A stretch of 64,000 nucleotides of DNA from AP-15 sp963832875 (GTDB lineage: Bacteria > Pseudomonadota > Alphaproteobacteria > ATCC43930 > CGMCC-115725): NCBI GenBank assembly GCA_963832875.1, contig CAWHWB010000013.1, positions 62,001 through 126,000 of the forward strand, written 5' to 3'. The notes under the pieces were generated by a model. The model was not told the DNA's origin. It made no database searches and was given only the letters and a program-made list of their open reading frames with translations. Below, piece after piece: positions 16,343-26,100 of the stretch. The position numbers and the translations under genes were made by a program. Position 1 is the stretch's first letter, and every line of letters starts with the position of its first letter.

Positions 16343-17806
16343 ATGCCCGAGAATGAGCAAATCAGAGACACCGGCCGTGGCGGCTGCAGCTGCCGATCGG
16401 GCGGGCGCCGCATCGCGGGCCTCGCCGCGCTCGCCGGACTGATCATCACCGCTGCGGTCCCCGCCCGGGCGCAGACGCTGACTCAGGCGCTGGCCGAAGC
16501 CTACAACACCAACCCGCAGCTGTTGGCGCAGCGCGCCCTGTTGCGGGCGACCGACGAAGGGGTGCCGCAGGCGCTGTCGGGTTGGCGGCCGACGGTCAAC
16601 TTCACCGGCCAGGTCGGAGGCGCGCGAAGCAGCTTTTATACGCCCTCGACCACTCTTCCCCCGCTTCCCGCTACGCCACACTCTGCTATCTACGACACAT
16701 TCTACGAAAACAGCCTCAACCTGCAGGTTACCCAACCTGTCTACAGCGGCGGCCGGACCCTTGCACAGACCAGACAGGCGATCAATACGGTGCAATCGAC
16801 CCGGGCGCAGACCCTGGCGATCGAGACTTCGGTGTTTCAGGCGGTGGCCATGGCCTATCTGGACGTGGTCCGCGACCAGGCTCTGGTCGAGGTCGACCGC
16901 AACAACGTCGAAGTGCTGAGCAAGCAGCTCGAAGCGACCCAGGACCGGTTCCGGGTCGGCGAGGTAACGCGCACCGACGTAGCCCAGGCCGAATCCTCGC
17001 TGGCCCAGGCCCAGGGCACCTTGACGGCGGCCCAAGGCACGCTCGCCCAGAGCCGGGCCGAATATGTGCACGCCGTCGGGCATGAACCCGGCCGTCTGCT
17101 TCTGCCGCGCGCTCGCCCCGCCCTCCCTGCGACGCGCGAGGAGGCGCAGACCCTCGCCGCCAACGACAATTTTAGCGTCATTTCGGCGAATTTTGCCGAG
17201 CTTGCCGCGCGCGACAACGTCGACTTTGTGCGCGGTCAGTTGCTTCCGCAGATTTCGCTCGTCGGCAATCTGAGCCGTCTGTTTGCTCCTTCGGTCACAC
17301 TAAGCGGCTCCCGCGAAGAAGAAGCTACGATCGTGGCTCAGATGACGTGGTCGATGTACGAGGGCGGCGCCATTTATTCGCAGACGCGGCAAGCTCAGCA
17401 GACCGTCGGGCAGCGCCTGAGCCAAGTCGACGACGCGCGCCGCGCGGCGGTGCAGACGGCGACCGACGCCTGGGAAACGCTGAAGGCGGCACGAGCCAGT
17501 ATCGCCTCGTTCTCGGCGGCGGTGCGGGCGGCGCAGATCGCCCTCGTCGGCATCCAGCAGGAGGCGCTGGTCGGCACCGCGACCACCCTCGACGTCCTGG
17601 TTCAGAACCAGCAGCTGCTGACCACCCAGGAGCAGCTGATCGTCGCCGAGCACGATTCCGCGCTCGCCGAGTTCAACCTCGCCGCCGCGATCGGCCGCCT
17701 GGTCGCGCCCGAGCTTCACCTGCCGGTGCAGCTCTACGACATGGACCGCCATTATCGAGAGGTGCGGAACAAATGGATCGGTTTTGGCGGTGGTCTCAAG
17801 GAGTGA
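16343..17806 (+). CDS. tolC: TolC-family outer membrane efflux protein
   Basis: 487 residues from the ATG at 16343. An N-terminal signal peptide (RRIAGLAALAGLIITAAVPARAQ) precedes the repeated TolC halves: TLTQALAEAYNTNPQL begins the first, and NFAELAARDNVDFVRGQLLPQISL the second. Long heptad-rich helices (QARQTVGQRLSQVDDARR-like) make the periplasmic tunnel; the strands insert in the outer membrane. It works with inner-membrane exporters that are not encoded here. The order pcm-like, tolC, popZ, valS is a conserved alphaproteobacterial arrangement. Confidence 0.92.
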   Translation: MPENEQIRDTGRGGCSCRSGGRRIAGLAALAGLIITAAVPARAQTLTQALAEAYNTNPQLLAQRALLRATDEGVPQALSGWRPTVNFTGQVGGARSSFYTPSTTLPPLPATPHSAIYDTFYENSLNLQVTQPVYSGGRTLAQTRQAINTVQSTRAQTLAIETSVFQAVAMAYLDVVRDQALVEVDRNNVEVLSKQLEATQDRFRVGEVTRTDVAQAESSLAQAQGTLTAAQGTLAQSRAEYVHAVGHEPGRLLLPRARPALPATREEAQTLAANDNFSVISANFAELAARDNVDFVRGQLLPQISLVGNLSRLFAPSVTLSGSREEEATIVAQMTWSMYEGGAIYSQTRQAQQTVGQRLSQVDDARRAAVQTATDAWETLKAARASIASFSAAVRAAQIALVGIQQEALVGTATTLDVLVQNQQLLTTQEQLIVAEHDSALAEFNLAAAIGRLVAPELHLPVQLYDMDRHYREVRNKWIGFGGGLKE

Positions 17807-17890
17807 GCGGGTCGGCGCAGAGCTGCCGCTGGAAAATTCCGCCGGCACCGCCTAGCATAGCCGGATCCTCGGCGTTTAACGGTAGCTGCG

Positions 17891-18514
17891 ATGTCGGACG
17901 CGAAACCTCAGCCAAAGGCGGCAACTCCGGGCATCTCGCCGCCGGAGCTTTCGATGCCGGAGCACTCTATGCCGGACCCTTCCATGGAGGAGATCATCGC
18001 CTCGATCAGCCGCATTATTGCCGAGGACAGCCGGACGGCCGATCCGCCGCCCCTGGCATCGCCGGCACCCAAGACCGCCGTTCTCGAACTGACCGAGGTG
18101 ATCGAAGCCGACGGCTCAGTGCGCCGGTTGGCGCCTGTTTCCAGCTTCTCGGCCGGCGCCCCTCCGGATCAGGAGGAGATGCCGGGCCGCACCGCGGCGC
18201 GGCTTGAGCCGGAGCCGCCGCGGCCATTCGGCGCGACCGCGGAAAAGCCCGACCGCCCGAGCGAGCGCATTCTCTCGGCGGCGACCTCGGAGGCCGCGGC
18301 CACCGCCTTCGCCCGGCTCGGCGCCGGGCCGCGCGAGCGCCGCATGGGGGCCGACCTGCCGATCGGCGATGGCGCGCGTACGCTTGAGGAGTTGGTCCGC
18401 GACAGCTTGCGGCCGTTGCTGCAAGGATGGCTCGACGAGCATCTTCCGGGCATCGTCGAGCGCCTGGTTCGCAAGGCGATCGCGCGCGTCGTCGCCGAGG
18501 CGGAGCTCCGCTGA
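17891..18514 (+). CDS. popZ: Polar organizing protein PopZ (DUF2497)
   Basis: 207 residues. The N-terminal motif DPSMEEIIASISRIIAEDS (residues about 30-48) and the C-terminal helices LEELVRDSLRPLLQGWLDEH and LPGIVERLVRKAIARVVAE are the two conserved ends of PopZ, joined by a disordered Pro- and acid-rich linker. In Caulobacter PopZ forms a polar matrix that anchors the ParB-bound centromere. Position between tolC and valS agrees with orthologues. The linker includes the near-repeat ELSMPEHSMPDPSM. Confidence 0.9.
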   Translation: MSDAKPQPKAATPGISPPELSMPEHSMPDPSMEEIIASISRIIAEDSRTADPPPLASPAPKTAVLELTEVIEADGSVRRLAPVSSFSAGAPPDQEEMPGRTAARLEPEPPRPFGATAEKPDRPSERILSAATSEAAATAFARLGAGPRERRMGADLPIGDGARTLEELVRDSLRPLLQGWLDEHLPGIVERLVRKAIARVVAEAELR

Positions 18515-18628
18515 AACCGGGCGGCGGCGCCGTGAGACTACCGCAGGCAGGCGGTCGCGCAGCGAAGTTGTGACCGTAGGATTTCGGGCCCTCCGGCACC
18601 GGTTGTTTCAATCGAGGATAGTTCAGCA

Positions 18629-21278
18629 ATGCTGGACAAGACTTTCGAACCCTCTGCCGTGGAACGGCGCTGCTACGCGCTGTGGGAGGGCTCGGGCGCA
18701 TTCGCCGCCGACCCCGTCAGCAACAAGGCGCCCTTCACGATCATGATGCCGCCGCCCAACGTGACCGGCATCCTGCATATGGGTCACGCGCTGACCTTCA
18801 CCTTGCAGGACGTGCTGGTCCGCTACCGGCGCATGCGCGGCCGCGACGTCTTGTGGCAGCCCGGCACCGACCACGCCGGCATCGCCACCGAGATCGTCGT
18901 AACTAACCAGCTCGCGGCGATGGGCATCAATAAGCGGGACGAGGGACGCGAGGCTTTTATCGAGCGAGTATGGCGATGGAAACTAGCGTCCGGCAGTGTC
19001 ATCACGACGCAGCTGCGCCGCCTCGGCGCCTCGCCGGATTGGGCGCGCGAGCGCTTTACGATGGACCCAGGCCTCGCCGGCGCGGTCCGCCGAGTGTTCG
19101 TCCAGTTGTACCGGGAGGGGCTGGTCTACCGCGACCAGCGGCTGGTCAATTGGGACCCGGAGATGCACACGGTCATCTCCGACCTCGAAGTCGATAGCCG
19201 CGAGACCAAGGGTTCGCTGTGGCACATCCGCTACCCGGTGGAGGAGCTTCCGGGGCGGTTCATCACCGTCGCGACGACCCGGCCCGAAACCATGCTCGGC
19301 GATACCGCCGTCGCGGTGCATCCGGACGATTCGCGCTATGCCGATCTGGTGGGAAAGCATGTTCGCCTGCCATTGGTCGGCCGGCTGATCCCGATCGTCG
19401 CCGACGAGTACGCCGACCCGGAAACCGGCAGCGGCGCGGTCAAGATCACCCCGGCGCACGACTTCAACGATTTCGAGGTCGGGCGGCGGCATGGGCTGGC
19501 GCTCGTCAACATCTTCGACGCCGACGCGCGGCTCAACGACGCGGTGCCCCCTCCCTATCGCGGCCTCGACCGGTTCGCTGCGCGCGACAAGGTGGTGGCC
19601 GACCTCGATGCGGCCGGGCTCCTCGAGATGGTCGAGGAGCACGTTTTGATGGTGCCGCATCACGACCGCTCGGGCGTCGTGATCGAGCCGTGGCTGACCG
19701 ACCAGTGGTTCTGCGACGCGCGCGCGCTGGCGGGGCCGGCGATCGCCGCGGTCGAGGACGGACGCACCTCGTTCGTGCCGCGACAGTGGGAGAACACGTT
19801 CTTCGAATGGATGCGCAACATCCAGCCCTGGTGCATCTCGCGCCAATTGTGGTGGGGGCACCAGATACCGGCTTGGTACGGGCCGGATGGCGCGGTCTTC
19901 GTCGCCGAGACCGAAGCCGAGGCATTGGCCGAAGCACAAGCGAAATGTGGCGAGGCGGTTACGCTGCGCCGGGACGAGGATGTGCTCGACACTTGGTTTT
20001 CGTCGGCCCTGTGGCCGTTTTCAACGCTCGGCTGGCCCGAGGAGACCCGCGAGCTCGCCCGCTATTATCCGGGCGACGTGTTGGTCACCGGCTTCGACAT
20101 CATCTTTTTCTGGGTCGCCCGGATGATGATGATGGGGCTGCACTTCATGGACAATGTGCCGTTCCGCACGGTCTACATCCATGCGCTGGTGCGCGACGAG
20201 CGCGGCCAGAAAATGTCGAAGTCGCGCGGCAACATCATCGATCCGCTAGAGCTGATCGACCATTACGGCTGCGACGCATTGCGCTTCACCTTGTCGGCAT
20301 TGGCCGCACCCGGCCGCGACATCAAGCTTTCCGAGGCGCGCGTCGAGGGCTACCGCAACTTTGCGACCAAGCTGTGGAACGCCGCGCGTTACGCGCAGCT
20401 GAACGGCTGCGTCCCGGCCGCCGGGTTTTCCCCGGCGCAAGCCCTACTGACGATCAACCGCTGGATCGCGGCGGCTACGGCCGACTGCGCCGCCGCAGTC
20501 ACCGCCTCGCTCGAGGCCTATCGCTTCGACGAGGCGGCCGGGCGGCTCTATCAATTCGTCTGGGGCAGCTTTTGCGATTGGTACATCGAGTTTTCAAAGC
20601 CGATCCTGCAAGGCGAGGACGCGGCGGCGCGCAGCGAGACGCAGGCGACCACCGCCTGGGTTCTGGGCCAAATCCTGCGGCTCCTGCACCCGATCATGCC
20701 GTTCATCAGCGAGGAGCTGTGGCAGTATTTCGCCCCTGAAGAGGCAGGTCCGCTGATCAGCGCGTCGTGGCCCGAGCTGTCGCCGTCCGCGGTCGATCGC
20801 GCCGCCGCCTCCGACATGGAGTGGGTCATCGCGGCGATCTCAGCGATCCGTGCGGTGCGCGCCGAGATGGACGTGCCGCCAGCCACGCGCATGCCGCTTT
20901 TGGTCAAGGACGCCGAACCCGCAACGGTCGAGCGCATCGGCCGCCACCGCGAGCATTTCGTTCGGCTGGCGCGGGTCAACCGGATCGAGCCGGCGGCGAC
21001 GGTCCCGGCCGGAGCGATCCAGGCGGTGGTCGAGGGCGCCACCCTGGCCTTGCCGCTCGGCGAGGTCGTCGACCTCGCCCGCGAGCAGGCGCGGCTCGTC
21101 AAGGAAATCGGCCGAACTCGACGCCGAGATCGCCAAGATCGGCGCCAAGCTCGGCAACCCGAACTTCGTCGCCAAAGCCAAGCCCGAGGTGGTCGAAGAG
21201 CAGCGCCTGCGCGAAGCCGAGGCGAGCCGGGACCGCGAGCGGCTGCGCGCGGCCCACCAACGTCTAATGGCGGTTTGA
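18629..21278 (+). CDS. valS: Valine-tRNA ligase, frameshifted near the 3' end
   Basis: About 882 residues. Class I motifs are intact: PPPNVTGILHMGHAL (HIGH) near residue 50 and QKMSKSRGN (KMSKS) near 530, with the CP1 editing domain between them and the anticodon-binding domain after. The C-terminal coiled coil changes frame at 21110-21111, where one G too many turns the expected KEIAELDAEIAKIGAKLGNPNFV into unrelated residues; from 21111 the second frame gives the normal tail to the stop at 21276-21278. Without correction the frame runs on to 21502 and into the convergent kinase gene. ValS is essential, so a sequencing error is likely; a tail-altered but active enzyme is also possible. Confidence 0.92.
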
Positions 21279-21392
21279 CATCGGCATTGCGCGCGCACCG
21301 CCTCGGATTACCCGGTTTGCTCCCGGATCTCGACAGCGGCGACGCGACCTCGGGCTGCCCCTCGATCGGGCGACCGCGTCGCGGTTCGCGGC

Positions 21393-23036
21393 TTAGCTTC
21401 CGACCAGCGCGAGGATCAGTTTCGCCAGTTCTTGCTGGCGGAACGGCTTGGCGAGGCGCGGCAGGCTCAATTCGTCCTTCGGCACATCGGCATAGCCGGT
21501 GATGATGCCGACCGGCAGACTTGGCCGAGCACGACGGATCGCCGCGGCCAGCTGGGTTCCGGTCATCCCCGGCATCGCGTAGTCGGTGATCACCAGATCG
21601 GCGTCGGTGCCCGACTTCAGCGCATCGAGTGCCGCCGCGGCCGAGGATGCTTCGATCGCGGTATGCCCGAGATCCTCGATCATCGCCACGGTCCCGGCCG
21701 CGACGATCGGATCGTCATCGACCACCAGCACTCGGAAATGACGCGGCTCGTCGACGCAGAGCGCCGCTGTCGGCGTCGCGCGCTCCGCCTCGGCCACCGG
21801 CGCGGCCGGAAGCCACAATTCGATTAAGGTGCCGTGCTGGGGTTGGCTGGCGATCCGAATGGCGCCACCGGACTGGGCAACAAAGCCCTCGACCATCGAT
21901 AGCCCGAGGCCGGTGCCGCGACCCGGACCCTTGGTCGTGAAAAACGGCTCGGTCGCGCGGCTCAGGGTAGCCTCGTCCATGCCGCAGCCGCTGTCGCCGA
22001 CCCCGATGCAAACATAGCCACCGGCGCTCAAGCCTGGCACCTGGCCGCTGCCGATCCGCTCCAAACGCCCGGTAAGGCGCAAAGAGCCGCCCTGCGGCAT
22101 CGCGTCCCGCGCGTTGACCGCCAGGTTCAAGAGGGCCAGCTCGAGCTGGTTGGGATCGACGCGCGTCGGCGCAAGGTCGGCGCTGAAATCGGTGGTGATC
22201 CGGATCGCAGGACCAAGCGAACGCTGCAGCATCTCGATCATGCTGTCGACGAGCTTGCCGACCTCGACGATTTCGGGCCGCAGCTCCTGGCGGCGGGCGA
22301 AGGCCAGCATCCGCTTGGTCAAGGAAGCGCCCCGCTCGGCCCCCTGGATCGCCCCGTCGACGAGGCGTAAGAGCCGCGGATCGCCCGGCATGCGCTTGCG
22401 CACCAGCTCGAGATTGCCGAGCACCGCCATCAAGAGATTGTTGAAATCGTGCGCCACGCCGCCGGTCAGCTGGCCGAGGCTTTCGAGTTTTTGCATCTCG
22501 TGCACCTGGGCGAGCGCCGCCTCGCGCTCGCGGGTCCGCTCCTCGACCCGTTGCTCGAGCTCTTCGTTGGTCCGGGCGAGCTCGGCGGTCCGTTCGGCGA
22601 CCCGGCTCTCGAGCTCGGCGTTCAGTTTTTCGAGCTGCCGGGTCTTGCGATAGAGCTCGGCAAAGACCTTGACCTTGGCGCGCAGCAGGTCGGGGACCAC
22701 CGGCACCGGAACGTAGTCGAGCGCACCCAGCTGGTAGCCGCGCAAGAGGTCGATGTCGGTCACCTGGATCGCCGAGACGAAGATGATCGCGGTCGTCTGA
22801 AAGCGCGGGTGCTCGCGGATCATCGAGGCCAGCTGAAACCCGTCGAGTTCGGGCATGCACACGTCGATCAGAATAATCGCAACGTTACGCTTCAAGAGCT
22901 GCTCGAGCGCCTCGGCGGCCGACCCTGCCTTGATCAGATTTTCCCCGAGCTGCTCCAGAATGATCTCGTAGCTCAACAGCTTCGCCGGCTGGTCGTCGAC
23001 CAGCAGGATGTCGACCGGCTCAGAGGCCATGGTCAT
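21393..23036 (-). CDS. Response-regulator/histidine-kinase hybrid (REC-HisKA-HATPase-REC)
   Basis: 547 residues from the ATG at 23036; an ATG at 23105 is possible but has no ribosome site, and homologues begin with SEPVDILLVDDQ. Domains: receiver (residues 1-125, phospho-Asp in IILIDVCMPELDG), a coiled coil with repeated RVAERTAEL/RVEERTRERE heptads, HisKA with the His of GGVAHDFNNLL, HATPase with GDSGCGMD and GTGLGLSMVEGF, and a C-terminal receiver (Asp in LVITDYAMPGMTG). No membrane segment. It lies 70 bases after the large poly-HAMP kinase gene in the same direction, so the two likely form one phosphorelay. Confidence 0.88.
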   Translation of the reverse strand: MTMASEPVDILLVDDQPAKLLSYEIILEQLGENLIKAGSAAEALEQLLKRNVAIILIDVCMPELDGFQLASMIREHPRFQTTAIIFVSAIQVTDIDLLRGYQLGALDYVPVPVVPDLLRAKVKVFAELYRKTRQLEKLNAELESRVAERTAELARTNEELEQRVEERTREREAALAQVHEMQKLESLGQLTGGVAHDFNNLLMAVLGNLELVRKRMPGDPRLLRLVDGAIQGAERGASLTKRMLAFARRQELRPEIVEVGKLVDSMIEMLQRSLGPAIRITTDFSADLAPTRVDPNQLELALLNLAVNARDAMPQGGSLRLTGRLERIGSGQVPGLSAGGYVCIGVGDSGCGMDEATLSRATEPFFTTKGPGRGTGLGLSMVEGFVAQSGGAIRIASQPQHGTLIELWLPAAPVAEAERATPTAALCVDEPRHFRVLVVDDDPIVAAGTVAMIEDLGHTAIEASSAAAALDALKSGTDADLVITDYAMPGMTGTQLAAAIRRARPSLPVGIITGYADVPKDELSLPRLAKPFRQQELAKLILALVGS

Positions 23037-23110
23037 CGGCCCTCGGCCCGCAGCCTCCTCGGGAGCCGCGAGTGCGGCAACCGGCACCGTCTCTTGAGAG
23101 TGCATCGGCG

Positions 23111-26100
23111 TTAGCGGTGCAGCCACATCCGAAGCGCCGAGAGCAGCTGTTCGGTATTGACGGGCTTGGCCAAGTAATCGGAAGCGCCGGCATCGAGGCA
23201 TTTCTCGCGATCGCCCTTCATCGCCTTGGCAGTCAAGGCGATGATCGGCAGTCGGCGATAGGCTGGGTCGGCCCGGATCACCTGGATCGTCTGATAGCCG
23301 TCCATCTCCGGCATCATGATGTCCATCAGCACGATCGCCAAGCCCGGCGTCGACCGCACCAGAGCGACTGCTTCATTCCCGGTCGTCGCGGTCAGGACAT
23401 TCATGCCACGACGCTCCAGAACGCTGCTCAAGGCAAAGATATTCCGGGCGTCGTCGTCGACCAGCAGCACCGTCCTGCCGATCAGGTCCTCGTCGGAACT
23501 GTGCAGGCGCTCGATCATCGTCTGCTTGTCCGGCGGCAGATCGGCGACCACCCGGTGCAGGAAGAGTGCGGTTTCGTCGAGCAGGCGCTCGGGCGATTCG
23601 ACCCCCTTGACGACGACGCTGCGGGCGATCGTGTGCAGCTGAGCGTCCTCTTCGGGCGACAGCTCCCGGCCGGTGAAGACGACGATCGGCAGATCCGACA
23701 GTGCGCGATCCTGGCGCACCTCGTCGAGCAGGTCGAAACCCGACATGTCAGGCAGGCGCAAATCGAGCACCGCGCAATCGACCTGCCGCCGGCGCAAGGT
23801 GTCGAGCGCCTCGGCCCCGGTGCCAGCGGTCAGGACATCGATATCGTCGTGGCCCAGCAATTCCGAGATGCCGAGCTGCTCGGCCGGGTTGTCCTCGATG
23901 ACGAGGAGCCGCTTGCGCCGGGATTTCACATACTCCTTCAAGCGCCCGAACGCGGCTTCGAGGTCGTGGGCCGTAGACGGCTTGGTCACAAACGAAAACG
24001 CGCCGCGCGCCAGCCCGTGCTGCCGGTCCTCGTCGAGAGTGACGATCTGCACCGGAATATGCCGCGTTGCCGGGTCCTGCTTCAGTTGGTTCAGCACGGT
24101 CCAGCCGAGCATGTCGGGCAGGAACACATCGAGCGAGACCGCGGTCGGCTGGTACTCGCGGGCCAGCGCCAGCGCGTCGGCGCCGCGCGTCGCGAGCAGC
24201 ACCTTGAACCCGGCATCGTGGGCGAGATGGGTCAGGATGCGCCCGTAATGCGGGTCGTCCTCGATCACCAGGAGGGAGGTTTCACCCGGCTGAACGATCT
24301 CCCGGTCATCGGCAATCTGCTCGACCGGCAGCTCCGCCAGGCGCGCCGCGGCAAGCGAAGCGACATCCGGCTGAACCGAGGTAGCCCCCGAGGAGATCCC
24401 CAGGGTCGCCGACGGCCCGACAAATTTGAGCGGCAGATAAAGCGTAAAGGTGCTGCCGATGCCGGGTGCGCTCCTCAGCTGGATCTCGCCGCCGAGCAGG
24501 TTCGACAGCTCCCGGCTGATCGCCAGGCCGAGCCCGGTGCCGCCGAACCGGCGGTTGGTGCTGGCCTCGGCCTGCTGGAACGCTTCGAACACGATCTTCT
24601 GCTTTTCCGGAGGGATGCCAATGCCGGTGTCGGTCACCTCGAAGGCGACCACCGCCGGCGCGTTGTTCAGCACCGGATTGTCCGGACTCCAGCCGCTGAT
24701 CGCCGAATGGATGCTGAGTTTGACCCCGCCTTGATCGGTGAATTTGAACGCATTCGACAACAGGTTCTTCAGCACCTGCTGGAGGCGCTTCGAATCGGTG
24801 ATCATGCTGCGGCCGAGCTTGGGATCGATCGAGGCGTCGAAGGCCAGCCGCCGGCGCTCCGCCTCGTGGCGGAACGGCCGCGCCACCATGTCCTGCAAGG
24901 TCGCGAAGAACACCTCCTCGGCATCGACGGTCACGGTGCCCGATTCGATCTTGGACAGGTCGAGGATGTCGCTGATCAGGTTCATCAGGTCGGTGCCGGC
25001 GCTGTGGATCGTGCGGCCGAACTCGACTTGTTTCGCCGTCAGGTTGCCGTCGGGGTTGTCGCCGAGCTGCTGGCCGAGAATGAGAATGCTGTTCAACGGT
25101 GTGCGCAGCTCGTGCGACATGTTGGCAAGGAAATCGGACTTGTATTTGGAGGCCAGCGCCAGCTCGGTCGCCTTCTCCTCGAGCGCCCGGCGCGCCTGCT
25201 CGATCTCCTGGTTTTTGCGCTCGACCTCGACATTGCGTTCTTCGAGCTGTTGCGCCTTCTGCTCGAGCTGCTCGTTGGTCTGCTGCAATTCGCGCTGCTG
25301 GGTCTGCAGCTCGGCCGCCAATTGCTGCGACTGGGTCAGGAGTCCCTCGGTCTGCATCGTCGCTTCGATGCTGTTCAAGACGATGCCGATACTGGCGGTC
25401 AGCTGGTCCAGAAACGAGATCTGCAATTCGGTGAATGTCGCCAGCGAAGCCAGCTCGATGACCGCCTTGACCTGGCCTTCGAACAGCACCGGCAGCACGA
25501 TGATGTTCTTCGGCGTCGCCTTGAAAAGCCCCGAGGTCACCGGCGCCACCTCGGCCGGAATGTCGGTGATCAGCATGCGCCGCGGATCCGACCCGCATTG
25601 GCCGACCAAGCCCTGCCCCGGTCGCAGATATCGCGGATGGCCGTTCGCCTCGTCGTCGGCGAACGCGGACAAGAGGCGCAGCCCGGAGTCGCCCTCGGTC
25701 AGATAAATGACGCCGTTCTGAGAATTGACCAGCGGCGCCAGCTCGCTGAGCAGCATGCGCCCGACCGTCGCCAGATCGCGCTGTCCCTGGAGCATGTTGG
25801 TGAAGCGGGCGAGATTGGTCTTCAGCCAGTCCTGCTCGGTGTTGCGGTCGGTCGTCAGCCGCAGATTGTCGATCATCGTGTTGATGTTGTCTTTGAGCTC
25901 GGCGACCTCGCCGCGCGCCTCGACCTGGATCGAGCGGGTCAGATCGCCTTTGGTCACGGCGGTGGCGACCTCGGCGATGGCGCGCACCTGCGTCGTCAGA
26001 TTGGCGGCGAGCAGGTTGACATTGCCGGTCAAGTCCTTCCAGGTGCCGGCGGCACCCGGCACGTTGGCCTGGCCGCCGAGCCGCCCCTCGACACCGACCT

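Noticed and set aside
18629..21502. ValRS with a longer, unique C-terminus reaching 21502.
   Set aside because: A neighbouring frame gives the normal ValRS tail after one base is removed at 21110.
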